From Hormiphora californensis (lineage: Eukaryota; Ctenophora; Tentaculata; Cydippida; Pleurobrachiidae), in assembly GCA_020137815.1 (NCBI GenBank), contig CM035350.1, forward strand, positions 6,645,447 to 6,709,446: DNA of 64,000 nucleotides, given 5' to 3'. The translations under genes were made by a program, and so were the position numbers. Below, piece by piece: positions 17,301 through 28,550 of this stretch (its first letter is position 1; every line of letters starts with the position of its first letter). The notes under the pieces are model-generated. The model had not been told where the DNA came from. It was given only the letters and a program-made list of their open reading frames with translations, and searched no databases.

Positions 17301-20300
17301 ACTGTGTTTATCAGATCTTTCTTGTTCTGTTTTAATTTCCCTCAGTACCCTTATTTTGAGGGTGTTATATTCAAGCGTCATATTCGCCTTTGTTAATCAC
17401 CATTACATACATCATTTCCTGCAATGTGCTCTATTGTCGTTCCCTCTCCCTTTGTAATATATCTATCCCATTTGATCGCTCTACCGCAGCATTTGTTTCT
17501 TGAACCTTGCGTATAATAATAGAAAGAGAGGAAGGAAGAGGCATCCAGACCGCGTGACTATAAAAATATGGAAAGACACGAACAGATCGCACCACAAGCC
17601 CGTTTATCTCCTTTAAAGCATGTGGTTAATAATTCAACTATTAAGGACGCGTCTCGCCTCTCTTTGGCTACCTCCCCAAGTCTCAAAGTCACATACTCGA
17701 GATAGTAAAATGAAGCTTTCACAAATTATTATTGTTAATGTCTCAATGGCTTGATGTCCTTAAATTCTTTTTGTCTGTTCGGAGTACCCCTTATATTGGC
17801 CCCACCGCATAGCGATACCTAGTTTTTCAAGTTCGCTAGCAGAATCCATACCTATGGTGAAATCTGTTCTTTTTACTGACACCAGGCGATATTATTTCTA
17901 TTTGTAAAAAAACGGTTGGAGTGTCAGAATCCATTCATATCGAAGCCCATGGTCTTACCTTGCCACCTAGTTGATGAAGGCATATATTAACTTGGTTACT
18001 TGATGAATTACTTCGCCTTGAAATCCGTTCTTTTGTAATAACCGACACCGGCAGATATTATTTCAATTTGTGAAAAAAACGGTTGGAGTTTCTGTCAGAG
18101 AGTTGTGAAACACATGACATGTGTGAGATAGAACTAGAACTAGAAGTGAAATACACGTTTCTGGTATCGGACACGTCGACACGTCTCCCAAATCGAAACC
18201 TTATTATTCATTCTTGTTAAATTCAAATTTCCGTAATCCTTCCGCCCCTGATATCTCTCTCGATTTTCACTTTTTACTGGTTTCTTCTGATTTGCATAAT
18301 TACTATAAATAGTGCCCGTACTACGTTTTTAATATAGATCCGCCCAACACTTGTACGCGGTTTACCAGCTGCTGCGGCGCGGGGGAGAATGATAAAGAGG
18401 ATATTGAGAGAGGGAGAAGTGAATACCGCAATGTTTTTGTTTGTGTCTACTTGGTAGTTCTTCTCTTCATATGCTAATAATATTTTGAATCTGTCACTCC
18501 TCCCCCAGACCTGGAATTCCCCCGATCCTAAATAGTCAGCTTGAATAATTGCATTATATATTTGTCGCCCTCTCCACCTTATAGCTAACTATTTACTAGT
18601 ACTGCATATATTTCCCACTAGAATTATTTTCTAAGAAAATGGGCTATGATCCAGAGAAGGACTCCGCGGTACGCCGAGATAAAGTGGTAAGTAAATCAGT
18701 ACCTCACCAAGAATGCAGTTCTTGGTGAAAATATATATCAAATATAATTATTATTGACGGTCTAGACAGTACTTTAGATACCCACGCCCTAGGAAAAGTC
18801 TTGGAATTTACGGTATTTATTCCCGATGATTAGTTTAGAGTTTTTTCAATCCTCGAAGATATCTAGATATTGAGATACCCCTCGTACTAGCAAATTGGCT
18901 TGGTAATGAAATTACCCCTCTGCAATAATAGGGGTGACTTCGTAACCAACAAATTGGCAATGCATGTCTTTTGTTTAAAAGACATGTACTATGTCCTATG
19001 ATCACTCCTGCTCTTAGAGACTCATTGTACCTGCAGTAGGTCTGCTAGTGGTAACAGGTTGGGGAGTGAGAGCCTAGCATGAAAACGAGGGTATGCGAGC
19101 CCATTAAGAGAGCTAGGGAGGGGTGTACTTGTTTAAACTCTGTCCCCCACCCTTTATCTCATTAGGGCGGGGTGTGATACGGGTATCACAGAACTCGGGT
19201 GCCGGTTAAGGTGAACTTTCAGCCAATTACCATGTCTAAAAAGAAGGGCCGGGCCGGAGGGAGGCCAATATAAAAAACCCCGTCGACACCTCACTCACCA
19301 TTACAATCAGATCAGTTCTCTGATATCGCTCTGTCGATACTGCTCCCATATCTACTACAGGGGGATTCAGTATACTGCTCCCACCGTATCTCTGTCCCAA
19401 TGCTCCCAGCGGGGTCTATTATACATGTCGAGATTCAGTATTGTAGATTTGCTGCTCTCTCCCTCCACCTAGCTCTCACACGTCTCGGTCTACCTATCTT
19501 AACAACTACGCCCTGACATTATAGTAATGGTCCTCTAAGAAACAACCTTTTACAGGACTGTTACTGGGCGCCTTTCTCCCTCTTTATCGCTCTCTCTCTC
19601 CCTCATTATCGCTCTCTCTATATCGCTATCTCCATCTATCCTCACTCCATTAGGCACCTCATCCACAATTGCCATTTGCCTTCACAGATGTCATATTTTG
19701 TACTGTTTTGTCTGTTCCTTTATAGCTATAAAGCTAGCTGATTCAATTTCTAAAAAATCCAGTAAACTAACCCTCTCCCTCCCCTCCTAGGAGATGTTCG
19801 GTATTCGAGTACAGAAATATGTGGCGAACTTGTGTTCAAGGGAGAACCTCGGAGATCTTTTCTTCGAGTACTTCCTCCCTGCATCACAGGTACGTAGTGT
19901 GACTGTGAGAACATCTATCAGGACAGATATTTGACTCTGATCCTCACCTAATTTTACCAATTGTTAATCGACCATGAGTAACTGCTAACCACTAAATTCT
20001 GTCCTGTCGACCACATGGTATATCATGCAACTCTCTCTCCCTCTCTGTCAGGTTATAGCTATTGCGGAGCCCTTTATTTGGGCACGACCCGGAGCATACC
20101 TATCACAATACCCCACCATTGGCTTTGTGCTAATTGGAATTATATTCCTCGTCCTTGGTAAGCTTTACTTAGAAGTAAACACGTCCTGTACTTGATTTAG
20201 TAGACACTATACTAGACAAGTACGGCCGTGTTGTTCATTGTTTGTACTAAAGTAGTAACAAAGGAACTATAGTGTGTGTTTGTAAACACAACACCACTTC

Positions 20301-21291
20301 CGTCTATATATCTTAGTCCCCGGCCAGACCTAACTCTTTATATAAACTCTTGAAAGATTCTATAGAACTCAACAAACCTCAACTAACACGCCTCTCTCTC
20401 TCCCTCTCAGGACTAAAATTGAAAACAGACGAAATTAAGGACGCTCTGAGGAGTGGTCATGTATTCCTTGTTGGAATTATCTCCAGTCTTTTTATCACCG
20501 GAGTTATAGCTGCTGGACTCACCGGAGAGGTAGGAATTGTTGGAACAAAGAATTGAGCGGGAACTTGTCTCGCAAAATACTGTCCTCTCCGAACCTTGCG
20601 GGACATTGATCCAGTCAAACAGTTTGACAAGCTGGATCAATTGTTATAATAGCCAACGTGAAATCTGTTCATTAGACACACACACCTCACTTAACACCTT
20701 TCTTTCTCCAGTTACCGTTCGATGAACCGCACACGGCGGTAGAAAACAGGACATCGATGTTTGGACCCTACGAGTTCAGGATTGGTGTTATGCTTTACTA
20801 TTCTGTTCCCTGCACCATTACAGCTGGAATTGTGCTGGTGCAGCAAGCCGAAGGAAATCTGCCCATGGCTGGAGCCATAGCAACAGTTGCCAACGTCATT
20901 GGATGTTACACAACCCCCATCCTTCTGCAGCTGTTCCTCGCAAAAGGTAGGCATCTAAAACACACCTATAACTTTCTGTCTGGCGGCGCCTACCCGATCT
21001 GATCGCGTGCTCAGATTCAAAATGAAGCCTGGCTAGTCAGGAATTTAATAATAATCCTGTCCATCCGGACATGGCGTGCAAAGCTGCAGCATGGAAACTA
21101 TATTCTCACAATGCAGAATTATCCACGTAATTTTATGCAGAACGGTAGTTAGTAGAAGACACGCTATCCTATCCGTTCCTCATATGCAAGTAAAACATGC
21201 TACACGATAGCCGCGAGAGAGCGAGAATCGAGAGAGCGCGCGCGTCATAGAGCTATCTATAGCTCCATCTAGCTTGCTATATCTCTCTATA

Positions 21292-21364
<73 letters not shown>

Positions 21365-24227
21365 ATCTCTCCCCCTCACTAACCGTCCCATTTCAGCCGA
21401 GGGAAAGTTCGATGTAGCGAGTGTTTTGATCAAGCTAACATTCTCCATCCTGATGCCCGTGATTGTCGGAAAGCTTCTCCAATGCATACCTGCAGTTCCT
21501 AAAGGCGTGAAGAAAGTCAAGAGGTGGATCAGTGTTGTTACCAGTACCTGCCTTGCTCTGATGCTGTGGATGAAGGTAATTGGAAACTTGCCATATAGTG
21601 TACCCACGTGTGGCCCATAAATTATGATAGCGGGGGACGAGCCGTACCTCCGAAACGGTCAAAGTTGTGCAAAAACAAACTACGGGAACATGCTGGAACA
21701 ATTCCTGGACGACTTTTTGCAAATTATGAAATTTTTATTCAAAAGTTCATTTTTCATTCATGAACTTTCTACACGTTCATTAATGAATTAAGGACTCTAA
21801 TTTACCAAGAGTTAGGCATTTTGTTTGGGTTAAATTTATCTTTCCAATGAGCACCATGAAAATCAAATTGAAGCACCAGGTCACATGGCAGTTGAGAAAA
21901 TGCACATTCATGATTTTGGCTCTTCCTGCGACTTTCAATCGGCTGTATCACGGCTACCTTTTGTTCAATCGTTTTAAAAATTTGGGAGAACATCGGATAA
22001 GCAAAGATCTTTCCTCACAAGAAAAATCAGGGTCAAAACTCAAAGTTCATTTTCAAGTGTTGGTAGTTCATTCCACTCATTCAGGAACCAACATCCCTAA
22101 AGTGATGAAAAGTGATGGTTTTTGTTTGGCCCATACCCTGCAATGATAGAGAGGTGTAAAATTACGTTTCCGGGCTAGTTAGTGGGTGTCCATGTGATCA
22201 TGATGATATCTGACACCTTTTCTGAGCCATAATTATGGGATTTTCTCAAATTCAAGCATGTGATTTGAGTTTTTGTGATTGGTATCGTGCAGCAATGTTG
22301 AGAGATCTCATAGCACCTCAAAAATGATGATCAGTTCAATGAAAGGAGTTGATTTATGATTTAAAATTATCGTTTAGTTCATTTTTACGTCTGTTTTAAT
22401 CTTTTCTATCATAAATCAACTCCTTTCATTGAACTAATCATCATTTTTGAGGTGCTATGAGATCTCTCAACATTGCTGCACGATACCAATCACAAAAACT
22501 CAAATCACATGCTTGAATTTGAGAAAATCCCATAATTATGGCTCAGAAAAGGTGTCAGATATCATCATGATCACATGGACACCCACTAACTAGCCCGGAA
22601 ACGTAATTTTACACCTCTCTATCATTGCAGGGTATGGGCCAAACAAAAACCATCACTTTTCATCACTTTAGGGATGTTGGTTCCTGAATGAGTGGAATGA
22701 ACTACCAACACTTGAAAATGAACTTTGAGTTTTGACCCTGATTTTTCTTGTGAGGAAAGATCTTTGCTTATCCGATGTTCTCCCAAATTTTTAAAACGAT
22801 TGAACAAAAGGTAGCCGTGATACAGCCGATTGAAAGTCGCAGGAAGAGCCAAAATCATGAATGTGCATTTTCTCAACTGCCATGTGACCTGGTGCTTCAA
22901 TTTGATTTTCATGGTGCTCATTGGAAAGATAAATTTAACCCAAACAAAATGCCTAACTCTTGGTAAATTAGAGTCCTTAATTCATTAATGAACGTGTAGA
23001 AAGTTCATGAATGAAAAATGAACTTTTGAATAAAAATTTCATAATTTGCAAAAAGTCGTCCAGGAATTGTTCCAGCATGTTCCCGTAGTTTGTTTTTGCA
23101 CAACTTTGACCGTTTCGGAGGTACGGCTCGTCCCCCGCTATCATAATTTATGGGCCACACGTATCCTGTCCCCTGATCCTATTCTCGAGAACTGCGGTCT
23201 GACCCCCCTCCCCGGTTCCACTGTGACTCTGTGTCTGGGCTTGAGATCAAAGAGCGGGCTGTTGTCTACGGAACAAGCTACATATTATTCTCCACATATG
23301 TTTCCAGTATTCACTTGTTATATGTTCCAACCGTGGGGCGGGGTGAGACAGGGTCGAACAAATATATTCAATAAATTCCCCCCTACAGGTGTCCAAAGCA
23401 GTTATTCAATAAATTCCCCCCTACAGGTGTCCAAAGCAGTTGAGGAAGATGCATTTGCTGGCATGAAATGGCAGTCACTTCTGATCCTGGTGGGGATTGT
23501 GATTGTTATGTGCATGATCAATCTTACTGTCAACGTTAGCCTTTCTGCTCTACTCTGCCTGAGGCACGCCTACGTTCGAGTCATGATTCTCATGGTAAGT
23601 TAATAACACTATTACTGACTAGTATAATAGAAGTAGAACCGCTAGGAATTGCTGAGGATTGAAACTTCAACTGTTATACTTCTGAGTTCTTCTATATTTT
23701 AAAGTGAGGGTTAACACCTCCCTCCCATTTTCCCAGGTTAGTCAGAAGACACTTGTGATGGCTATCACACTGGTTCAGATTCTCCCTGAATCTATTGGAA
23801 ATATTGGACTCATCATGGTACCCCTGTTCGTTGCACATCCCACACAGGTACATTTACTTCTTTGATCCTTCTTATAATCTGAAGTACAGATCATATATAC
23901 ATCATCTGTACTGTGTACTGTACTGTGTACAGTGTACATAATTTATACATCATCTGCGAAGTGTCTTTCTCAACAATTGGTCTAAAGTTGTAACTAACAC
24001 GAATCCCTTTTCAGATCATGGTATTCAGTATGATTGCACCCCAGCTCAAAAAGCACCCCTTTGATTTCAACTGTCCCCGATTCTTCCCCACCAAAATTGT
24101 CGCCTTGTGTGATTGGTTGAATAGCAAGAAAGAGGAAGAACCACCAGCCCTGTCGGGTGTTGTCATTGAGAACCCTGAGGCCGATGTGGTGACCACTCAA
24201 CCGACCGCTCCCGTAGACAAAGTATAA
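14327..24227 (+). CDS. SBF-family membrane transporter, SLC10A7/RCH1-like
   Basis: Sodium/bile-acid-symporter-fold membrane protein. Eleven exons join in frame: 14327-14453, 15099-15166, 18636-18686, 19791-19889, 20052-20157, 20411-20529, 20712-20946, 21397-21575, 23427-23594, 23737-23847 and 24015-24227. They give about 491 residues. The first exon found follows a tag acceptor, so the start is further upstream. The N-terminal ~115 residues are hydrophilic. About ten hydrophobic segments follow, with GLKLKTDEIKDAL and the conserved block SVPCTITAGIVLVQQAEGNL...IGCYTTPILLQLFLA, equivalent to the SAV.LT.A.GN.../TPLLL core of SLC10A7. The C-terminal tail is acidic, then PTAPVDKV. SLC10A7-type proteins act in calcium homeostasis; substrate here is unknown. 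Introns carry foldback elements at 15671-16463 and 21606-23162, and the acceptor of exon 9 is duplicated. Confidence 0.8.
15671..16463. mobile_element. Foldback element with ~285-bp arms
   Basis: Arms starting TAGTAGAGTCGATAACTACA and ending in the reverse complement are near-identical over about 285 bp. They flank a ~225-bp centre that holds the short palindrome around CCGCACGTGCGG. The element lies in the intron between SBF-transporter exons 2 and 3. No transposase; probable non-autonomous DNA transposon with TA at its ends. Confidence 0.8.
16970..17132. repeat. (GA)n/(GATA)n low-complexity tract
   Basis: Purine-rich GAGAGATAGA repeats in the same intron, about 160 bp. Confidence 0.9.
18901..18949. 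mobile_element. 49-bp MITE, TTGGTAATGAAATTACCCC family
   Basis: TTGGTAATGAAATTACCCC and GGGGTGACTTCGTAACCAA form the two ends, with almost no interior. CAAATTGGC flanks both sides as a 9-bp target duplication. It sits in an SBF-transporter intron just downstream of the exon at 18636-18686. Confidence 0.75.
21294..21366. repeat. (CT)n microsatellite next to an exon
   Basis: About 70 bp of CT that forms part of the pyrimidine-rich 3' end of the intron before the exon at 21397. Confidence 0.95.
21606..23162. mobile_element. Long foldback element A, ~750-bp arms, in SBF-transporter intron 8
   Basis: The two halves (about 21606-22363 and 22405-23162) are near-perfect inverted copies around a ~40-bp loop. 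Each arm carries the same 99-codon frame on opposite strands. Ends are ACGTGTGGCCCAT and its complement, flanked by ACGT, so the target duplication is ambiguous. A second member of the family is at 36262-37830. No transposase motif is visible, so it is probably a non-autonomous DNA transposon or MITE-like foldback. It is intronic, between exons 21397-21575 and 23427-23594. Confidence 0.88.
23366..23441 (+). repeat. Tandem duplication (2 x 38 bp) of a splice acceptor
   Basis: Two identical 38-bp units each hold a pyrimidine tract, CTACAG acceptor and the exon start GTGTCCAAAGCAGTT. Using the upstream AG reads VSKAVIQ and then TAA; using the downstream AG (23426) keeps the transporter frame. 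Confidence 0.93.
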
Positions 24228-24414
24228 GGAGAGATAGAGCGGACAATCCCATCACCTATGTGAAATATATCCTCAACCCTCCCCCATACCATGACAGAGA
24301 TCCGTGACAAGGTTCCAATACTTGCTCGTGCAAGAGAGAGAGAGAGACAATTACTAATGTGAGAGAAAGAGAGAGGACAATGTATATATTATCTTGTTGA
24401 ACATGAACTGATGC

Positions 24415-24420
24415 AATAAA
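24415..24420 (+). terminator. Polyadenylation signal AATAAA of the SBF transporter
   Basis: AATAAA lies 188 bp after the stop codon at 24225-24227. Confidence 0.6.
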
Positions 24421-24753
24421 AGCCTGTGGGAAGAACCAGAGAGAGAACTGAACGACTTTTATTAGAGTTTTTCTTTTAACCGCTGTAATTACATTAACAT
24501 GATTAAATGTGACATTAACATGTAACAGTAATGGTTTTCAGAAACTAACCAACTTTTTCAATGCTATTAACTAACTTGTTTTCAATTTCGTTTTGGTGTC
24601 CCACTCCCAGGCCATGTCAGTGCAGCACTGAGATATCTGAGTTCACTGAGTCAGTATTATCATGCCAGGACTGGCATGGTATGGTAATAATACCGGTGCA
24701 GGAACTGGGGATATCTGTTCCAAATCGAAGGAGGGCGGACAGTCACTCTCACT

Positions 24754-24836
24754 CTCACTCTCAGTGAGTCACTCACAGTTTGAGAACGGAGTACACTGAT
24801 CGGTTCTCAAACTGTGAGTCACTCATTGAGAGTGAG
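24754..24836. repeat. Hairpin-forming inverted repeat
   Basis: Arms 24754-24787 and 24803-24836 (GTTCTCAAACTGTGAGTCAC...) are inverted with one or two mismatches around a 15-bp loop. The surrounding CACTCTCACTCTCA and CACTGAGAGTGAGAG sequence extends the symmetry loosely. Confidence 0.6.
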
Positions 24837-25010
24837 ACTGAGATCAGAGTTACTCACACTTCACAGTCACTGAGAGTGAGAGCCGAGTGCCGACTGGGAA
24901 TTCGGGAACAACTCATTTTCTGCATGGCATGGCAATTCGGGTGTTGCCAGACCCCGATTTGACAGTGTGCTCTCTCAGATCAGATCGGCGACTTCAGACT
25001 AACATGGGTG

Positions 25011-25195
25011 CTTGTAGTGAGAATACAGTATCGGTTCAACACGGTATCAGTGAAAAACGGTAAGACGGGACCAATAAGAGCGCCAGATTGACAACACGTG
25101 ACACCGAAATATATATGTATTTCAAATACATATGTATTTCAGAAACCGTAATGGTCAAATACCGTATTATTCAGACACCGTATTCTCACTACAAG
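25011..25195. mobile_element. MITE, CTTGTAGTG...family, copy 2
   Basis: Ends CTTGTAGTGAGAATACAGTA and ...CCGTATTCTCACTACAAG are inverted. Internal ATATGTATTTCAAATACATAT is itself palindromic. Same family as 11322-11477. Confidence 0.7.
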
Positions 25196-25570
25196 CAGCA
25201 CTGTATGCCTCAAGCTCAGGGCTCAGACAGATGCAAGCAGTCTATATGTATAGTGGCTGTAGTTTTAAGTGTTTAACTGGAAGGCGCACAACTTTTCAAA
25301 ATAACTTGTTGCGCGCGAAAATAAAAGTTGTACTTCAGCGCGCCGCGCACTGAGCTGCAGCTCAATTTCGGAATCCCAAAAAAGTCAAAACAGGAAAATG
25401 TCAAAATTTGGGTGTTTTCTTGAAAAGCGCTGCCTTATCCCGTAACGTTTGCCAAGGTGTTTTCAGTTTTGAGTGTCAAAACTCACGGTTTTTAGGATTC
25501 GGGTTGAAAAGCTAAAATAGGGTTAGGGTTAGTACTGGGGTTGGGGTTAGGCCTGATCCAGATGGACAAG

Positions 25571-26560
25571 AAGTCAAAGGTGATTTTGGTTCTTTTGGAC
25601 CTTTCTGCTGCCTAATGCCTTTGACACTATTTCGCATACTAAGCTGATCCATCGCTTGAAGCAGGATTATGGGGTGACTGGGAAAGTCCTCTGTTGGATT
25701 GAATCGTATCTCAAAGACCGCAAAGCAAAGGTGAAGATTGGGACAGCGGAATCGGAATCCAGGGCCATCGCTATTGGAGTGCCACAGGGATCTATTCTTG
25801 GGCCGCTCTTATTCATCCTATACACCAGAGACATGCAGAGAATTGCTGAAATGTATGGCCTTAGCTTACATATGTATGCTGATGATAGTCAACTGGCCAT
25901 TTCTTTCATCCCGAAAACCTTCAATGAAGTCGTCGAAAGAGTACAGAAGTGCGTGTCGCATATCAAAGTATGGATGGCACAGAACCTTCTAAAGCTGAAC
26001 CCGAACAAAACTGAAATCCTTGTAATGAGAAACAAATGGGATAGATCTGATAATCCAACGACCATAAAAATTGTTGATGAAGCCGATGAAGGTACTGAGG
26101 TTAAACTAACTGCGAAAAACCTTGGTGTCATTTTTGACAGCGAACTCACCATGTCCCAGCACATCTCTAGAGTGATTCAGTCGTGCAACTATCAGCTGAT
26201 TAACATGTGGAGAGTTGCTGGCAATCTGACTAGGCAACAAAAGATCCAGCTTGTCAACTCATTAATTCATTCCAGAATTGACTACTGCAGCGCATTACTC
26301 GTTGGGATTAAAGACAGTGATGTGAGGCGCTTGCAGAAGCTACAAAATTCTGCAACTCGTTTTATATTTGGCCAACGAAGTAGACGAGGTGTTACTGATC
26401 TCCGTAAGAAGTGCCACTTTCTACCCATTAGACACAGAGTCGAGTACAAGATATGTCTGCTAGTCTATAAGTCACTTAACAACGACACACCCGGATACAT
26501 GGCAGACATGGTTCAAAAGCGTAAACCAAAGGCTAAATGTCTGCGAGTGGATACTGAGGA
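25571..26560 (+). mobile_element. LINE fragment: reverse transcriptase region, truncated at both ends
   Basis: A 331-codon frame (25656-26651) encodes the fingers-palm part of a non-LTR reverse transcriptase: GVPQGSILGPLLFILYTRDM, the YADDSQ catalytic motif, LKLNPNKTEILV, and the C-terminal NSLIHSRIDYCSALL...LQKLQNSATRFIFGQRSRRG. Just upstream LLDLSAA is followed by a frameshift before FDTISHTKL. Endonuclease and ORF1 are absent. The frame runs into a palindromic element near 26560, which supplies the last ~30 codons. It is similar to, but distinct from, the LINE at 42.6-48.2 kb (CR1/L2-type). Confidence 0.88.
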
Positions 26561-26649
26561 CCCACTTTTTGGACGAAAAAAGAGAAGAAAATGGGAAAAC
26601 ATGCCAAAAAGTGAAAAAATCGTCGAAAAAAGTGAAAAAATGAGCCGAT

Positions 26650-27033
26650 AAGGAACCATAATAAAGTTCAAGAGCCTCCAAGAGCACCCAAGAGCGCACC
26701 CGATCGAAGAGAGACCACACCTGAGAGCGTACCACACCCAAAAGAGACCACATCCAAGAGCGCACCACCTCCAGAAGACACCACTTCAAGAGCGCACCAC
26801 ATCAAAGAGAGCTCCCCATCCAGAAGATACCACGCGCAGGGGACACCACGCGCAGAAGAGACCAGCGCGGCGTTGTATTTGCGCGTGCGGTCTCTTCTGC
26901 GCGTGGTGTCCCCTGCGCGCGGTATCTTCTGGATGGGGAGCTCTCTTTGATGTGGTGCGCTCTTGGAGTGGTGTCTTTTGGAGGTGGTGCGCTCTTGGAT
27001 GGGGTGCGCTCTTGAACTTTATTATGGTTCCTT
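26650..27033. mobile_element. Palindromic element with internal short repeats
   Basis: Ends AAGGAACCATAATAAAGTTC and its complement. The whole 384 bp folds on itself around about 26872. Each arm contains several copies of the motif AAGAGCGCACCAC and variants. It sits within a larger set of inverted repeats (26558-28635). Confidence 0.75.
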
Positions 27034-27223
27034 ATTTTCAGTTTAAAAAACGAATGCGCGCGGGAAAAAGCTGATGTGGCAGCGCTATTGACCAATATGG
27101 TCCAGACCACCCTTCGCGCGTTACATTTAAATGCATTTTCTGCAGCGCTGGACCCAAAAATTTTTTCGTGAATGAACGCCGCGCACCACCCCTGAAGGCT
27201 TGTTAGTGGTGGGGACGTTGTTT

Positions 27224-27525
27224 CGATAGGGATCCCTAAAAAAGTTCAGTATTTACACAGCGTTTACACAGTCTTTACACAGTCGTTACACCCAGAGCGG
27301 CGCGTGCTGCGTTTTGCGGCTTTTTCTAAGAAAATATTGGATTGTGTGCTGCACAATTGAGTAAATTGAGCGCTGTGGCGAAAAAAGTTTCCGAAAACGC
27401 TGCAAATCGAGTGCGAAAGACGCAGTCTTTACACCCAGAGCGGCGCGGGCGCTCTGGGTGTAACGACTGTGTAAAGACTGTGTAAACGCTGTGTAAATAC
27501 TGAACTTTTTTAGGGATCCCTATCG
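27224..27525. mobile_element. MITE, CGATAGGGATCCCTA family, empty of nested insert
   Basis: Termini CGATAGGGATCCCTAAAAAA and reverse complement; then AGTTCAGTATTTACACAG and TTTACACAGTCGTTACACCC, all mirrored at the right end. A related copy carrying an inserted element is at 48704-49230. Confidence 0.8.
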
Positions 27526-27854
27526 ACTGATCAAAACGGCGTTCTCCTAGCATTAACAATGTAAAGGGCTAAAAGCGGGATATAAACCATAAGGGACCAG
27601 TTACAGATTTGGAACCGGGCGTCAGTTTCCTGATGGGAGAATTTTTGCGCACTGCTGACAATGAATCCTGCTCAACTCCCAGGGGCGGTGCGCGGCGTTC
27701 ATCCACGAAAAAAATTTTGGGTCCAGCGCTGCAGAAAATGTATCACGCGAGGTGGTTCTGGACCCTATTGGTCAATAGCGCTGCCGCGTAAGCTTTTTCT
27801 TGCGCGCATTCGTTTTTTCAATCGAAAATCGGCTCATTTTTTCACTTTTTTTGT

Positions 27855-28550
27855 GGGGGGGATCCCATGGCATACTTTGGTATACTTTGGCACTTTCCAC
27901 GACTTTTTCAGCGATTTTCCATATACCAAAGTATACCAAAGTATACCAAAGTATACCAAGGTATACCAAAGTATACCATAAAAATTTTGAAAAAGGTAAA
28001 ATTTAAGCGATAAGTTAACATAAATGACTAAATTTGTAAAACTACATCCTTATTTCTTTATAAGTTGGTAATATAACGCTTATTAAACCGATTTTTACGT
28101 TTTTGTTACATCATCCGGCTAGTGCTTCTAGGCTTGCCACTCGGGTTCGATTCCCGGTGAAGGCAATTTTTGAAAAATTTTTGGAGACTTTACCAAATAC
28201 TATTTGAACATTTTCTTGACTTTTTAAAAGTTTTTTTTTTATCATACTCAAATGGGTCCCAATTTGTCAAACCCCAGTTTTCTGACTCACCATTTTATAG
28301 GTAATATTTTCCCTCGATTCTATGAATTTAGCCTATTTAGCACCATTGTCCAATTTTATGAGTCAAGAAAGTTTATATAAAATGTTTTAAAGCCTTAACT
28401 GTTGTAAATTAACACTTTAAAGTACTTTAAAGTTATTAAAAAGATATGGTATACTTTGGTATACTTTGGTACTTTCCACATATTTTTTTGGGATTTTCCA
28501 TATACCAAAGTATACCAAAGTATACCAAAGTATACCATGGGATCCCCCCC
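27855..28550. mobile_element. Element with GGGGGGATCCCATGG ends and TATACCAAAG repeats
   Basis: Both ends carry GGGGGGATCCCATGG, then repeats of CATACTTTGGTATACTTTGG, inverted at the other end. Arrays of AAAGTATACC (10 bp) lie just inside both ends. The centre is AT-rich, with the tRNA-like piece at 28112-28164. Confidence 0.7.
28112..28164 (+). other. tRNA-like relic (B box) inside a transposon
   Basis: GGTTCGATTCCCGG matches the T-arm/B-box consensus of tRNA genes, with GGCTAGTGCTTCTAGGC upstream resembling a decayed A-box region. No full cloverleaf or acceptor stem can be drawn, so this is at most a tRNA-derived relic. Confidence 0.35.

Noticed and set aside
21847-22146. 99-codon ORF as a host gene
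   Set aside because: It is in the arm of a foldback element and appears mirrored on the other strand and again in element B.
25515-25556. True telomere or chromosome end
   Set aside because: The repeats are few, degenerate and flanked by ordinary sequence on both sides.
26472-27110. ORFs over the AAGAGCGCACCAC palindrome
   Set aside because: They read repeat units and have no domain or codon pattern.
28112-28164. Functional tRNA gene
   Set aside because: No acceptor stem, anticodon loop or full A box can be drawn.
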